A stretch of 64,000 bases of DNA. It comes from Novipirellula artificiosorum (GTDB lineage Bacteria > Planctomycetota > Planctomycetia > Pirellulales > Pirellulaceae). The position numbers and the translations under genes are program-made. The notes beneath the pieces were generated by a model that ran no database searches, had not been told where the DNA came from, and saw only the letters and a list, made by a program, of their open reading frames with translations. Within the stretch, counting starts at the first letter, position 1. Each line of letters opens with the position of its first letter. The stretch is taken from contig NZ_SJPV01000002.1 of assembly GCF_007860135.1 (NCBI RefSeq), positions 271,055 through 335,054 of the forward strand, given 5' to 3'. This document shows, piece after piece, positions 1-8,849 of the stretch.

Positions 1-1616
1 TCTCGCGTTTGATGGAACAAGAAGGGATGTGCTATTACTTTAAGCACTCCGAAGGCGCGCACCAGATGGTGATCACCGACCATAAGAACGGCTACTACGC
101 ATTGCCTGAGTCGAAGGTCGACTTTCCTCGCGAGACCAGCGCGATGGCGATCACGGACCACCTAACCAGTTGGCAGCGTCAGTACCAATTTCATTCTGGA
201 AAATACGCGCAACGCGACTACAACTTCACGACACCCAGCAACGATCTGGCTACCGACACCGGTACGATCGTCGACTTGCCGAAGATCACCGACTTCGAAC
301 TCTACGATTACCCCGGCGAATATCCTGATAAAGGCGTCGGAGGCGGTGAAACCAAGCTACGAATGGAAGCCGAAGAGACGCGTCACGAGATCGTCAACGG
401 CAGTAGCCAATGTCGCACCTTTCAAGTGGGCGGTACCTTCGCGGTCGGCCAACATCGCGACTCGTCTGAGCAAGGCCAAGAAGTGATGATCACTTCGATC
501 CATCACGCCGGCAGCGAGCCGATGGGCTATGAAACCGGTCGCGGTGACAAGGGCTTTGATTATCGAAATGGTTTTGCCTGCATTCCTTCATCGCGAGTTT
601 ATCGCCCCGCTCGTTCGACGCCGAAACCGATCATCAGCGGAATCCAAACCGCGGTGGTGACGGGTCCGTCCGGCGAAGAGATTTACCCCGACGAGTTCGG
701 CCGAGTGAAATGTCAATTCCACTGGGATCGCTACGGAGAAAAGGACGACAAGAGCAGTTGCTGGATCCGAGTCTCGCAGGTCCATGCGGGTGCGTCGTTC
801 GGCGGCATCGACATTCCGCGGATGGGCGAAGAGGTGGTCGTCAGTTTCTTAGAAGGCGACCCTGACCGCCCGCTGATCACCGGTCGTGTCTATCATGCCG
901 ACAACATGCCCCCCTGGGAATTGCCGGCAAACAAAACCCAAAGCGGTTATCTGTCGCGCAGCAGCCAAGACGGGGGCAAGGACAATGCCAACGCGCTGCG
1001 GTTCGAGGACAAAAAAGGGGAAGAGCAAGTTTGGCTGCACGCCGAAAAGAACCAAGACATCGAAGTCGAAAACGATGAAACGCATTGGGTTGGACGAGAC
1101 CGTAGCAAAACGATCGATCGCGATGAGGATTCGACGATCAAGCGAGACCGAACGGAGAAGGTCGGACGCCACGAGCGGATTGCGGTCGGCAAAAACCGAA
1201 CCGAAGAGGTGGGAAGTAACGAGAACGTTACCATTGGCAACAATCGAACGGTCTCGGTCGCAAAGGATGAGTCACTTGGCGTCGGCAAGGACCAAAGCCT
1301 CGAAGTGGCCGAAAACCAGACGATCACGGTTGGGGACAATCAAGAGCTGACCATCGCAAAGAACCAAACAATCCAAATTGGTGCCAATCGAGAGGTGACC
1401 GTTCAAGATGAGAATAATGTCACGGTTGGGAAAACGATGTTGCTTGACGTCGCGAATGAACTTGAAATTCGGGTTGGTAAATCAAGTCTGATCATGAAGA
1501 AGAATGGGACAATCATGTTGAAGGGTAAGGACATCACCTTGCAGGGATCAGGAAAAATAAACATCAAGTCCGCTGGAAACATGACGCTAAAGGGAAGCAA
1601 GATCGCACAGAACTAA
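1..1616 (+). CDS. vgrG: Type VI secretion tip protein VgrG (5' partial)
   Basis: This is the spike protein that caps the Hcp tube of a type VI secretion system and carries effectors out of the cell. The reading frame is open to the left edge (first full codon at base 3), so the N-terminus lies outside the window. The visible part starts in the gp27-like region (LMEQEGMCYYF), passes through the gp5-type OB fold (residues about 215-300, with FGRVKCQFHWDRYGE and SCWIRVSQ), and ends in a long run of short beta-helix repeats of the type xVGxNxTxxV before a KSAGNMTLKGSK end. No extra effector domain follows the needle, which fits effectors being carried by separate adaptor genes downstream. The next gene starts about 30 bases on, so this heads the payload operon seen here. 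Confidence 0.95.
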   Translation, partial: SRLMEQEGMCYYFKHSEGAHQMVITDHKNGYYALPESKVDFPRETSAMAITDHLTSWQRQYQFHSGKYAQRDYNFTTPSNDLATDTGTIVDLPKITDFELYDYPGEYPDKGVGGGETKLRMEAEETRHEIVNGSSQCRTFQVGGTFAVGQHRDSSEQGQEVMITSIHHAGSEPMGYETGRGDKGFDYRNGFACIPSSRVYRPARSTPKPIISGIQTAVVTGPSGEEIYPDEFGRVKCQFHWDRYGEKDDKSSCWIRVSQVHAGASFGGIDIPRMGEEVVVSFLEGDPDRPLITGRVYHADNMPPWELPANKTQSGYLSRSSQDGGKDNANALRFEDKKGEEQVWLHAEKNQDIEVENDETHWVGRDRSKTIDRDEDSTIKRDRTEKVGRHERIAVGKNRTEEVGSNENVTIGNNRTVSVAKDESLGVGKDQSLEVAENQTITVGDNQELTIAKNQTIQIGANREVTVQDENNVTVGKTMLLDVANELEIRVGKSSLIMKKNGTIMLKGKDITLQGSGKINIKSAGNMTLKGSKIAQN

Positions 1617-1647
1617 CGCGCGCCATTTGAACATCGATACGAATTCC

Positions 1648-2697
1648 ATGCTACAGATCAAAAACCATACCCCTTTTCAACCACAACTTGCCGTGTTTGC
1701 CAATCCGGCGGGCGTCGAAAGCGTTTATGTAGCGGTCAAAGCAGTATTCAATGTCGTCGGTCACGCGGTTCGCTTGGCGGACGAGCAACCCGAGCTGGTT
1801 GTTGGCGACCAATACGATGGCGATCCAACGCAAACGAGCATCAAAGCGGCGGGCGAAGTCACGCTCTGCAAACCCTCCACCGACGTACTCATCCATGGTC
1901 ATGCGTATGCGCCCGGCGGACGTGCACGAGAATCTCGGATCGCAATTCAAGTCGGCTCGATTGAGCAGTCGATTGATGTCATCGGTGATCGCGTTTGGGA
2001 TCGTCGCCGAGTCGGTCCGCCTCAGGACTTTGATCGAATTCCTTTGGTTTATGAGCGTTGTTATGGTGGAGTTTTGCGACGTCAAGACAGGGATAAGCCG
2101 TGGCCGTCGGTGCCGAGCAATCCAGTCGGAGTTGGACTGAGCGAAGAGCCAGGCTCTGCGATGCCAAACTTCGAGAATCCGAATCATCGACTACGCAGAC
2201 CAGGAACTTCGGGAAAGACCGTCGGTTTCGGGCCGATTTCGCCAAGTTGGCAACCTCGACTTGGCTATTGCGGAACCTATGACGAGGCCTACTTAAAAAG
2301 TCGTGCGCCCTACTTGCCAACCGATTTCGACGAGCGTTTCTTCCAGTGCGCCGTGCCCGAATTGATTCCGGAAACCTACGCCGTCGGTGGCGAGTCGGTG
2401 CGGCTTGCCGGCGTAACACCGAACCAGTCATGGGCCTTTGATTTACCTCGAATCGACCTCGAAACCATCTCCCTGTTCCGAGGCGAGGAGTCTCCGATCT
2501 CAATCAATCTGGACACCTTGACGCTGTATCCCGATCAGCAACAGTTTTCCATGATCTACCGAGGCTTGATGGTTGTCGACAAACACTTGACCGACCTGGC
2601 ACGAGTTGACATTGTGTCACGCCAATTTGGTTTGCGGCAATCGGTTCATTCCGTTGCACCCGATAAACATCGCGATCCGATTGGGGTACACGGATGA
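1648..2697 (+). CDS. DUF2169 domain protein of the T6SS payload operon
   Basis: DUF2169 proteins are common companions of VgrG and PAAR-like DUF4150 genes and are thought to act as effector adaptors or chaperones. The N-terminus MLQIKNHTPFQPQLAVF and the following VYVAVKAVFNV strand are typical of the family, as are the later blocks VLIHGHAYAP and ERCYGGV and the Arg/Pro-rich NHRLRRPG segment. I prefer the ATG at 1648, because the family starts at this point. A TTG at 1627 would add seven residues. The end overlaps the next start by four bases (ATGA), suggesting translational coupling. Confidence 0.85.
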   Translation: MLQIKNHTPFQPQLAVFANPAGVESVYVAVKAVFNVVGHAVRLADEQPELVVGDQYDGDPTQTSIKAAGEVTLCKPSTDVLIHGHAYAPGGRARESRIAIQVGSIEQSIDVIGDRVWDRRRVGPPQDFDRIPLVYERCYGGVLRRQDRDKPWPSVPSNPVGVGLSEEPGSAMPNFENPNHRLRRPGTSGKTVGFGPISPSWQPRLGYCGTYDEAYLKSRAPYLPTDFDERFFQCAVPELIPETYAVGGESVRLAGVTPNQSWAFDLPRIDLETISLFRGEESPISINLDTLTLYPDQQQFSMIYRGLMVVDKHLTDLARVDIVSRQFGLRQSVHSVAPDKHRDPIGVHG

Positions 2698-3809
2698 GTG
2701 ACCGAATTGTGATCGCGGATGTGGAAGTGATTTCGCCGATTGGCTTCACGGGTGCGGAAACAGCAGCATCCGCAGCGGCGAGGATCGCGAGACTGCAAGA
2801 AAGTGGCGTGCTCGATCCGAGTGGAAAAGCGATCACCGTGGCGAGTGTCCCGGAGGAAGGTTTGCCGGATCTTCGAGAGGATCCTGTTCTGCAATCCTTC
2901 GCCACGATGCCTTCGCGTTTAATACGTTTGGCTGATCGCCCGCTCCGTTCCCTCGCCGAGCGACTTCAAGAAAAAAGAGCGGCGGCTTCCTCGCTTGCCC
3001 CCGATCCTGCCGCGTTTTTCCTTGCCCTTCCCGAACCACAACTGGCCGGCGACGTGGATTCCGCCATGCTACTCGAGGGCTTAGGTCGGCAACTGCACGA
3101 TGCCGAACCCTCCCCTTCGGCTCGTCCCCTGGGCATCGCGATTGCAACCGGCCAGACAATCGCCGAGGGGCGTTCCGCCGGCATCGCAGCTTGCATCGCA
3201 GCTGCTTCCGCCGTTGCCAATGGCAAGGCAACGTTTGCAATCGCCGGCGGTGTCGATAGTCAACTAGGGATCGAAAGGCTGTTCGAATTGTGCAAGCAGA
3301 ATCGAGTTCGCAGCGATCGACAGCCCGATGGACTCACACCCGGCGAAGGTGCTGGTTTCGTGTTGCTGACCCATCATTCGACCTGTCAACAACTTGGATA
3401 TGAACCGCTGGCGGTGTTCGGTGGCGGAGCTCAAGGTTTTGAGCCGGGACACTTTGGCAGCGATGATCCGTACCTTGGCGATGGGCTTGCCCAAACCATC
3501 ACCGCGACCCTTGAAAGCGCGAAGGACAGACCGCCAATCGGGTGCGTCTACTCAAGTTTCAATGGTGAACGCTATTGGGCAAGAGAATTAGGAGTATCCA
3601 TCATTCGCAACCAAGACTCCTTTGCACAAGACCATTTAATGGAACATCCTGCCGAGTGCTTTGGGGATCTTGGCGCGGCCCACGGTGCGGTCATGGTTGC
3701 CTTGGCGGCGCTGGCGATCGGCTCAGGCAAATGCAGCACTCCCACACTTGTTTATGGCTCATCCGATTTTGGTTCCCGCGCTTCGGTTGTGATACAATCA
3801 CTTCCGTAG
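2694..3809 (+). CDS. Beta-ketoacyl-synthase-fold protein of T6SS locus, catalytic residues lost
   Basis: The 371-residue protein keeps the thiolase fold of ketoacyl synthases: an opening of the type IVIADVEVISPIG, the segment GKATFAIAGGVDS (about residues 178-190) and LTPGEGAGFVLL (about 215). The positions that hold the active Cys, and the His residues of the HGTGT and NxGH motifs, are occupied by other residues by hand alignment with the PKS in this same window: the Cys position falls in GRSAG, and the GH position reads GDLGAA. KS-like genes recur beside DUF2169 and DUF4150 in T6SS loci, where their role is unknown. A structural or chaperone-like role is more likely than condensation. It is coupled to the upstream gene. 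Confidence 0.75.
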   Translation: MSDRIVIADVEVISPIGFTGAETAASAAARIARLQESGVLDPSGKAITVASVPEEGLPDLREDPVLQSFATMPSRLIRLADRPLRSLAERLQEKRAAASSLAPDPAAFFLALPEPQLAGDVDSAMLLEGLGRQLHDAEPSPSARPLGIAIATGQTIAEGRSAGIAACIAAASAVANGKATFAIAGGVDSQLGIERLFELCKQNRVRSDRQPDGLTPGEGAGFVLLTHHSTCQQLGYEPLAVFGGGAQGFEPGHFGSDDPYLGDGLAQTITATLESAKDRPPIGCVYSSFNGERYWARELGVSIIRNQDSFAQDHLMEHPAECFGDLGAAHGAVMVALAALAIGSGKCSTPTLVYGSSDFGSRASVVIQSLP

Positions 3810-3851
3810 GATTTTCTTTTCCTTTTCCTCGATTGCATCACGAGAACGATC

Positions 3852-4226
3852 ATGCCGACCACCGTCCACAACACGACCGGTTTTGTTCACAAAGGGAGCG
3901 GAGGAATGAGCTTGGTCTTTCCGGATGTTTGCAAGACACCCACGCCGGGCGGTCCCGTTCCCATTCCTTATCCCAACCTCGGGAAGGCCTCGGACGCAAT
4001 GGGGACGACGACCGTAAAAGCCGATGGCAAGACGATCATGGTCAAAGGAAAGAAATACGTACTCAGTTCATTGGATGAACCGGGTTCGGTCGGCGGCGTC
4101 ATTAGCAATACCGTGAAAGGCCCCTGTGAGTTTCTGACCTATTCGTTCAATGTGATGGTCGAAGGGAAAAATCTATGTCGCATGAGTGACGTTTTATGGC
4201 ACAACAAGAAAAACATTTGCGGATAA
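3852..4226 (+). CDS. DUF4150 PAAR-like T6SS tip protein
   Basis: DUF4150 proteins are PAAR-like cones that sit on VgrG and connect it to an effector. The 124-residue protein shows the family signature: FVFPDVCKTP-like (here LVFPDVCKTPTPGG), VPIPYPNLGKASD, a central KADGKTIMVKG strand and a C-terminal GKNLCRMSD. It has no fused toxin domain. The following gene begins three bases after its stop codon and encodes a nuclease-like protein, so this is most likely the carrier for that effector. Confidence 0.88.
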   Translation: MPTTVHNTTGFVHKGSGGMSLVFPDVCKTPTPGGPVPIPYPNLGKASDAMGTTTVKADGKTIMVKGKKYVLSSLDEPGSVGGVISNTVKGPCEFLTYSFNVMVEGKNLCRMSDVLWHNKKNICG

Positions 4227-4229
4227 ATC

Positions 4230-5135
4230 ATGACACAACTGGGTGAAACCGTCGCCTTCGGCATGATCGGCGACGATGAAATTGAATGCACCTTTTCGCA
4301 CGACAAAAAGGGAAAGGTCAGCAACAAGCTTTCAAAGAATGCAACCACCCTGGGGAGTCGTATGGAGTCGGGGACAAGCACGAGACTTTGGAAACAAGAC
4401 GGCGATGATTACAGCGAAGCGACCAACAAGGAAGCCGCTTTAGAACAAATCAAAGTCAAAGAATGCGACGATCGCAACGGAGTGGATGTTCGTTTGGACG
4501 GCGGCGAGACCATCAACTTGCCGTTCTCGGTTGCCGCCCACCATTTGATTCCGACGAAAGCTTCCTTCACGAAAAGCAGCGTCATGAAATATGTTTCTGC
4601 TTCGGCAAGCGGAAGCAAAATCGAAAGTGATATCGGTTATGATGTCAACGGTTCCGAAAATGGGTTGTGGTTGCCGACACATCACGGGTTGTCCAGTGAA
4701 ATGGGCAGCAAAGGTAGTCGCAAGCTACCTGGCGAAAGCAAAAAAGTTAGCTATGGCTCCGTTTCCAAAGAGGGAGGCGGCCAAGTGGCGAGTTTTGTGA
4801 CACTCTACACGAGTGCCGTGATGGAGCAAACGAAGCGCCAATTTCATGACGGACATCCCAACTACAGCAGTTTCGTTACCGGATGCCTCAATAAGGTGGC
4901 GGCGGCGATTGCCAAAGCATCGGAGAATTGCCAGAAATGCAATGAGTCCGATGGTGACAAGTCCCCAGCCCCCTACATGCTGGTGCGTCGACTCAACGGA
5001 GTCTCCCAACGACTCGTCACTTATCTGGTGGGCGACCCCAGCGGTTGGAGGCCTCCCTTATTTACTTCGCCCCATGCAGAACTCTACTGCGTCAATGAGA
5101 TCGCCTTTCGCAAGGCGATGGCAGGCCGATCATGA
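4230..5135 (+). CDS. Putative T6SS effector with AHH-type nuclease motif
   Basis: The 301-residue protein has the core AHH motif AAHHLIP near residues 103-109, followed by NGLWLPTHHG near 143-152. These are the two hallmark blocks of AHH (HNH/endonuclease VII fold) toxin nucleases, in which the two His residues coordinate the metal and activate water. The predicted action is cleavage of nucleic acid in a target cell. There is no signal peptide, as expected for a T6SS cargo. It sits directly after the PAAR-like gene and overlaps the next gene by four bases, and that gene resembles an immunity protein. The stretch before the motif (residues 1-95) and the C-terminal 120 residues match nothing I recognise. 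Family assignment rests on the two short motifs plus context. Confidence 0.75.
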   Translation: MTQLGETVAFGMIGDDEIECTFSHDKKGKVSNKLSKNATTLGSRMESGTSTRLWKQDGDDYSEATNKEAALEQIKVKECDDRNGVDVRLDGGETINLPFSVAAHHLIPTKASFTKSSVMKYVSASASGSKIESDIGYDVNGSENGLWLPTHHGLSSEMGSKGSRKLPGESKKVSYGSVSKEGGGQVASFVTLYTSAVMEQTKRQFHDGHPNYSSFVTGCLNKVAAAIAKASENCQKCNESDGDKSPAPYMLVRRLNGVSQRLVTYLVGDPSGWRPPLFTSPHAELYCVNEIAFRKAMAGRS

Positions 5136-5725
5136 CAGATCGTCAACAGTCCAATCAGCCGCCGTACTTCATGCTGACTTGCTATTCGCCGGCAAACGCC
5201 GATTACATCGACATTGAATCGTACCCAGAAATTGATGGGATTGATTCGTGGTTGCTCGGAACGCCCCTTTCCGTTGACTTGAGCGAGCCGATTCGATTGC
5301 AGTGGGATAGAGAAACCGAAGGACCGCCCAAAAAAATGTATGCGGACAATATCCCGCTCATGCATCGCGACCTCGTGACGACACTGCAGCAATGTGGTGT
5401 TACGAACCTACAATTGTTTCCAACGGAGATTGTCCATCCCGAAAACAAACAAGTCGAACGCGACTATTTGGCCACGAATATCCTTGGACTCATCAAAGCG
5501 GCTGATTTGAGTGAGTCAAATTATCGCGATCCGTCCGGCAACGGCCTCTATGACATGGACTTCGATTCGCTCGCGATTGATCCGCAGAAAACGTTCGGTG
5601 CGAAGCTGTTTCGTTTGGCAGAATGCGTTACCGGCATTGTGATTGCACGATCGGTCAAAGAGTCCTTGCAGCAAGCTGGCGGATTTGGCCTGCAATTCGT
5701 CGAACCCGCCGATTGGATTGGATAG
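5132..5725 (+). CDS. Imm11/DUF1629-like immunity protein
   Basis: This 197-residue protein is the likely antidote of the preceding AHH nuclease. Its C-terminal third has the look of the Imm11 (DUF1629) immunity family: AKLFRLAECVTGIVIARSVKE followed by a GLQFVEPADW end, where family members usually read LFRL...VxxxVxxRVKE...GxxFxE. The start codon overlaps the stop of the effector gene by four bases, the tight coupling expected of a toxin-antidote pair. It has no signal peptide, so it should act in the cytoplasm of the producer. Confidence 0.72.
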   Translation: MTDRQQSNQPPYFMLTCYSPANADYIDIESYPEIDGIDSWLLGTPLSVDLSEPIRLQWDRETEGPPKKMYADNIPLMHRDLVTTLQQCGVTNLQLFPTEIVHPENKQVERDYLATNILGLIKAADLSESNYRDPSGNGLYDMDFDSLAIDPQKTFGAKLFRLAECVTGIVIARSVKESLQQAGGFGLQFVEPADWIG

Positions 5726-5731
5726 AAAACA

Positions 5732-6292
5732 ATGGCTTCAAGACACAATAACGAAAGAGAAAGCAAACCATTGGGGCGAGATGCCGATCAAACGGAGATG
5801 ACGGATGACCTGCTCCATCAAGCGATTGTGCATGCGTCTTCTCAAGCTGCCGAACCCGCTTCGGCCGTGCCTGTTGCGGCTTCACCGATCGGTTGCGGCT
5901 CGGTGTTGGGCTTTTCGGGCGATGGCGATGTGATGGTTCAGATCGAGACACCGTCGAATGCGGCCCCGATTGCATGTGACGTGCTGATTCCAGCCGGAGG
6001 CATTCAGATGCAGTTGGATGTGGGAGATCGCGTTCTTGTTCATGCGCCGCTTGACCCGAATACTCGGGGATGTATTTTGGGGCGGGTCGGCCGATATCAA
6101 CCGAGTCGCGTCGTCGGACCTCGGCAACCGGACCACGTCGTGATCGAAGCAGACGAACAACTGTCACTACGATGTGGTGACGCGTCGATCGAAATGCGCA
6201 AGGACGGAAAACTGATGATTCGCGGGATTGATGTTTTGTCGAAAGCGAAACGTACTCAACGAATTAAGGGTGGCAACGTCGCCATCAACTAA
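5732..6292 (+). CDS. DUF6484-like T6SS-associated protein
   Basis: The 186-residue protein has a variable acidic N-terminus, then a compact beta-rich region beginning IGCGSVLGFSGDGDVMVQI, continuing VGDRVLVHAPLDPNTRGCILGRVG and ending LRCGDASIEMRKDGKLMIRG. This layout, an OB-like barrel followed by a VgrG-needle-like strand repeat, matches small proteins (DUF6484) found in T6SS payload clusters. The function is not established. The similarity of the last 50 residues to VgrG needle repeats suggests contact with the spike. The gene begins six bases after the immunity gene. Confidence 0.65.
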   Translation: MASRHNNERESKPLGRDADQTEMTDDLLHQAIVHASSQAAEPASAVPVAASPIGCGSVLGFSGDGDVMVQIETPSNAAPIACDVLIPAGGIQMQLDVGDRVLVHAPLDPNTRGCILGRVGRYQPSRVVGPRQPDHVVIEADEQLSLRCGDASIEMRKDGKLMIRGIDVLSKAKRTQRIKGGNVAIN

Positions 6293-6330
6293 GTGCAGTT
6301 TCAATTCGCCCTCAACGTGACTGTGATACC

Positions 6331-6876
6331 GTGCCAAAACAACTTGCTCCGATCATGCTCGACGTGCTGGTCGAACATCTCGAAGAGATCGGTTTCTTGT
6401 GGACGCGACGACAGTCGATGATCCAATCTCCAAATCATCGCATCGGCGATCTTTCCGAGATCGACGGGCGAATTGAAGCCCACCTCAACGGATTGAATGT
6501 CGGTGGAGCGAACGGTATTGAATTGGCCAGGCCACTACTGACAGAAGAAGATTCGGAAGTGGTTTTTGCCGCATCGGCTTGTTTGCTTCGAATCGGAGCC
6601 GGTAAAGAGATCATCAGGAGTCTGCCGGACATACCGTTACCCGCATTGGATGGCGTCTCCGATGCACTTTGTTTTTTGCCCATTCCCTCGCTGATGACTG
6701 AGTTGAAAGCCGCCATCCCAACGAGCAATTTGGCCGTCGCCTCGATGATTGCGGTCGTGCTTAGTTGTGCTGGCGAGACGGAGGCAGCCGAGTCGCGCCT
6801 TGACGAGTTCCAAAACGCTGACGATCCGGCCGTGCGGCGACGCTCCATGCAAATACTTGCTTGGCTAGGTGACTAA
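6331..6876 (+). CDS. N-terminal half of a TIGR02270-like HEAT-repeat protein
   Basis: The protein (181 residues from a GTG at 6331; ATG at 6355 is the alternative) resembles only the first half of the TIGR02270 family, a HEAT-like protein recurrent in T6SS clusters. The family opening is visible as VLVEHLEEIGFLWTRRQ and DLSEIDGRIEAHLNGL, followed by LLTEEDSEVVFAASACLLRIG repeats. Full-length members run to about 400 residues. The missing second half is recognisable in the next gene after two FHA domains. The reading frame ends cleanly after DPAVRRRSMQILAWLGD, so this looks like a stable split and not a frameshift. Confidence 0.65.
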   Translation: MPKQLAPIMLDVLVEHLEEIGFLWTRRQSMIQSPNHRIGDLSEIDGRIEAHLNGLNVGGANGIELARPLLTEEDSEVVFAASACLLRIGAGKEIIRSLPDIPLPALDGVSDALCFLPIPSLMTELKAAIPTSNLAVASMIAVVLSCAGETEAAESRLDEFQNADDPAVRRRSMQILAWLGD

Positions 6877-6956
6877 CCTTATGCTTCAACGTCGCACTGC
6901 GTGAAGGATCATTCTGTCAGCACGGATGCATCGATCACGAGACACGGGGAAATAGA

Positions 6957-8426
6957 TTGCGAGTCGTATTGTTTATCGTTGATGGCCCCCATTCGGGTCG
7001 GCGGACATCCGTGCTGGTTCCAGGGTGTTTGCAAGTTGGACGCACCGAGGCTGCGGAGTTTGTCGTTGCAGGGGACACACGAATGTCGTCGGTTCATTTC
7101 CAACTCGAATGTGATCATCAAGCGTGTCGTCTTCGTGACCTAGCTAGTACCAATGGAACGTTTCTAAACGGAGTTCTGATCTCAGAATCCACACTAAAAA
7201 ACGATGACGCAATCGTCGCCGGGGCGACTTCATTCAAAGTTTCGATCGAGCAAAAAGCCTCGGTGACGGTCCCCCAAAAAATTGCTCCGGCGATTTCGCC
7301 ATCGACGCTTCCCGATCGTGTTCCAGAACAGAGCTCTGTACCCATAAGCAAGCCTCGTCCGGGTGAGGCTCGGAAGGACATTCGATCGACGCAGCGCAGT
7401 CCCGGACGGCTTGTTGCGAGCGATAGCGCCGGTGCCGTGTTGGAAATTGCCACAGGAATGGATGCAGGACGCAAAATCATGCTGCGTTCGGGGCAAACGG
7501 TGACGGTAGGCCGGACGGAACAGGCGGATGTGGTTGTTCGTGATCCTCAAATCTCCGCCAAGCATTTTATGCTCAAGAACTCACGGAGCGGCTGGCAAGT
7601 TCTCGACTTGAACAGCAGTGCCGGGACGTATCTCAACGGCAACCACGTGACGATGCAGCGGCTTTCATCAGGCGACCGAATCGCTGCCGGAAGTACGGAG
7701 TTCACCGTCAACGTTGGGCTGTCAGCCGTCGGCGGCGGCGAGTCGCCATCCGACTTGGAGTGCCCATTTCGAAAGGGACTCTACGATGAAGATAAGATGG
7801 TTCGTCGCGAAGCCCTATACGCTGCCGCCTGGACTCGGCAACCTTGGTTGCTTGATTGCTTGCGAAAGGAGGCGGCAAAGCCATCGCTTGATAACTTCGA
7901 TTTGCTCTACATGCTCGCCGTGCTTGCCCGCCCCTCGGATCAGGCGACCGTGTTGACGCTTGGCGGACTTGAGACCTTGGGTGCGAAACGTTTTGAAATA
8001 CTCGCCGCTTACGGTCATCCCCTGGTCATCCCAACCTTGCTGAAGGGAATGGCAGGCAAAGAGATGCGAAGTGCGATTGCCGCCGCTGCCGCATTTACAA
8101 AAATCACCGGCGTCGAAATTGAATCCGACGTCCGAGTCACGCTCCCGCCGCAGGATGGAATCGAACCGGATGAGTTCGAGCAGGAGTTTCTCGACGAAGG
8201 GTTCTTGCCGGATTGCACCAAAGCACAAACTTGGTGGCAAGAACATCAAAGCCAATTTTCGGCGTGTATTCGGATAGCGACCGGTTTGGATGTCAGCTCC
8301 AAGCCAAGCGATGCGGTTTTGTCGCAACTCAACCTGCAATCACGTTACGAAGCTTGTTTGCGTGGAAAATACGACGGATCTTGGAAAGGCAAAGTCACGG
8401 ACGGATCGCTGAGGAGATGCTTGTGA
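6957..8426 (+). CDS. Tandem FHA domains fused to C-terminal half of TIGR02270-like protein
   Basis: The 489-residue protein has two phosphothreonine-binding FHA domains: residues about 5-100, with GRTE, SSVHF and LRDLASTNGTFLNG, and about 160-255, with GRTEQADVVV, SAKHF and LDLNSSAGTYLNG. FHA proteins such as TagH/Fha in T6SS loci relay Ser/Thr kinase signals to assembly. Residues 265-489 are HEAT-like (KMVRREALYAAAW) and then carry KITGV...WWQEHQSQF, the C-terminal landmarks of TIGR02270 proteins. The start is a TTG at 6957, chosen because LRVVLFIVDGPHSG opens directly into FHA strand one. It probably works with the preceding half-protein as one signalling scaffold. Confidence 0.75.
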   Translation: MRVVLFIVDGPHSGRRTSVLVPGCLQVGRTEAAEFVVAGDTRMSSVHFQLECDHQACRLRDLASTNGTFLNGVLISESTLKNDDAIVAGATSFKVSIEQKASVTVPQKIAPAISPSTLPDRVPEQSSVPISKPRPGEARKDIRSTQRSPGRLVASDSAGAVLEIATGMDAGRKIMLRSGQTVTVGRTEQADVVVRDPQISAKHFMLKNSRSGWQVLDLNSSAGTYLNGNHVTMQRLSSGDRIAAGSTEFTVNVGLSAVGGGESPSDLECPFRKGLYDEDKMVRREALYAAAWTRQPWLLDCLRKEAAKPSLDNFDLLYMLAVLARPSDQATVLTLGGLETLGAKRFEILAAYGHPLVIPTLLKGMAGKEMRSAIAAAAAFTKITGVEIESDVRVTLPPQDGIEPDEFEQEFLDEGFLPDCTKAQTWWQEHQSQFSACIRIATGLDVSSKPSDAVLSQLNLQSRYEACLRGKYDGSWKGKVTDGSLRRCL

Positions 8427-8849
8427 CCGTCGGCGTCTACCAACGTCCTGGACGTAGATGGAATTGATCGTTGGTAGCAGTCCAGCCCGAATGATTCGTT
8501 GGAGTGGTAGGCTTTAGCCGATTGCGTGCTGGACCCTAGCCTGAATCGGCTAAAGCCTACAACTCCAACGTGCGCAGTCTGTTTTTTACTCAGTCGGTGT
8601 AAGCTGATTGCATACAAAGGATTACGGGGAATAGGTTTGGACGATGAATAACCCGGACTACCACCGGCGAAGCAAGATCCAGCCCGGATGGTTCACGAAC
8701 ACGGCTTTGCGATGGCTTGGTGTTCCTTTCAGTATTTTGACCAGGCGTGCAAATTCGAGGGTATGCTTGAAGGGATGCGGAATCGAACGCTGGTTTTCCC
8801 GATTTCGCTTCGATTTGACGAAACCTCGTTTTGAGAGAAGGATGAGTGG
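8427..8849. other. Intergenic stretch after the T6SS operon
   Basis: No convincing gene is seen in these 423 bases. The only structure is the large inverted repeat at 8497-8570. Short open frames here lack family features or a ribosome binding site. Confidence 0.5.
8497..8570. repeat. Inverted repeat with 27-base arms
   Basis: The left arm (8497-8523) and right arm (8544-8570) are reverse complements over 27 bases with one mismatch, around a 20-base loop. The core reads GTAGGCTTTAGCCGATT on the left and AATCGGCTAAAGCCTAC on the right. There is no T run, so a terminator role is doubtful. It resembles a REP- or MITE-like palindromic element. Confidence 0.8.
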
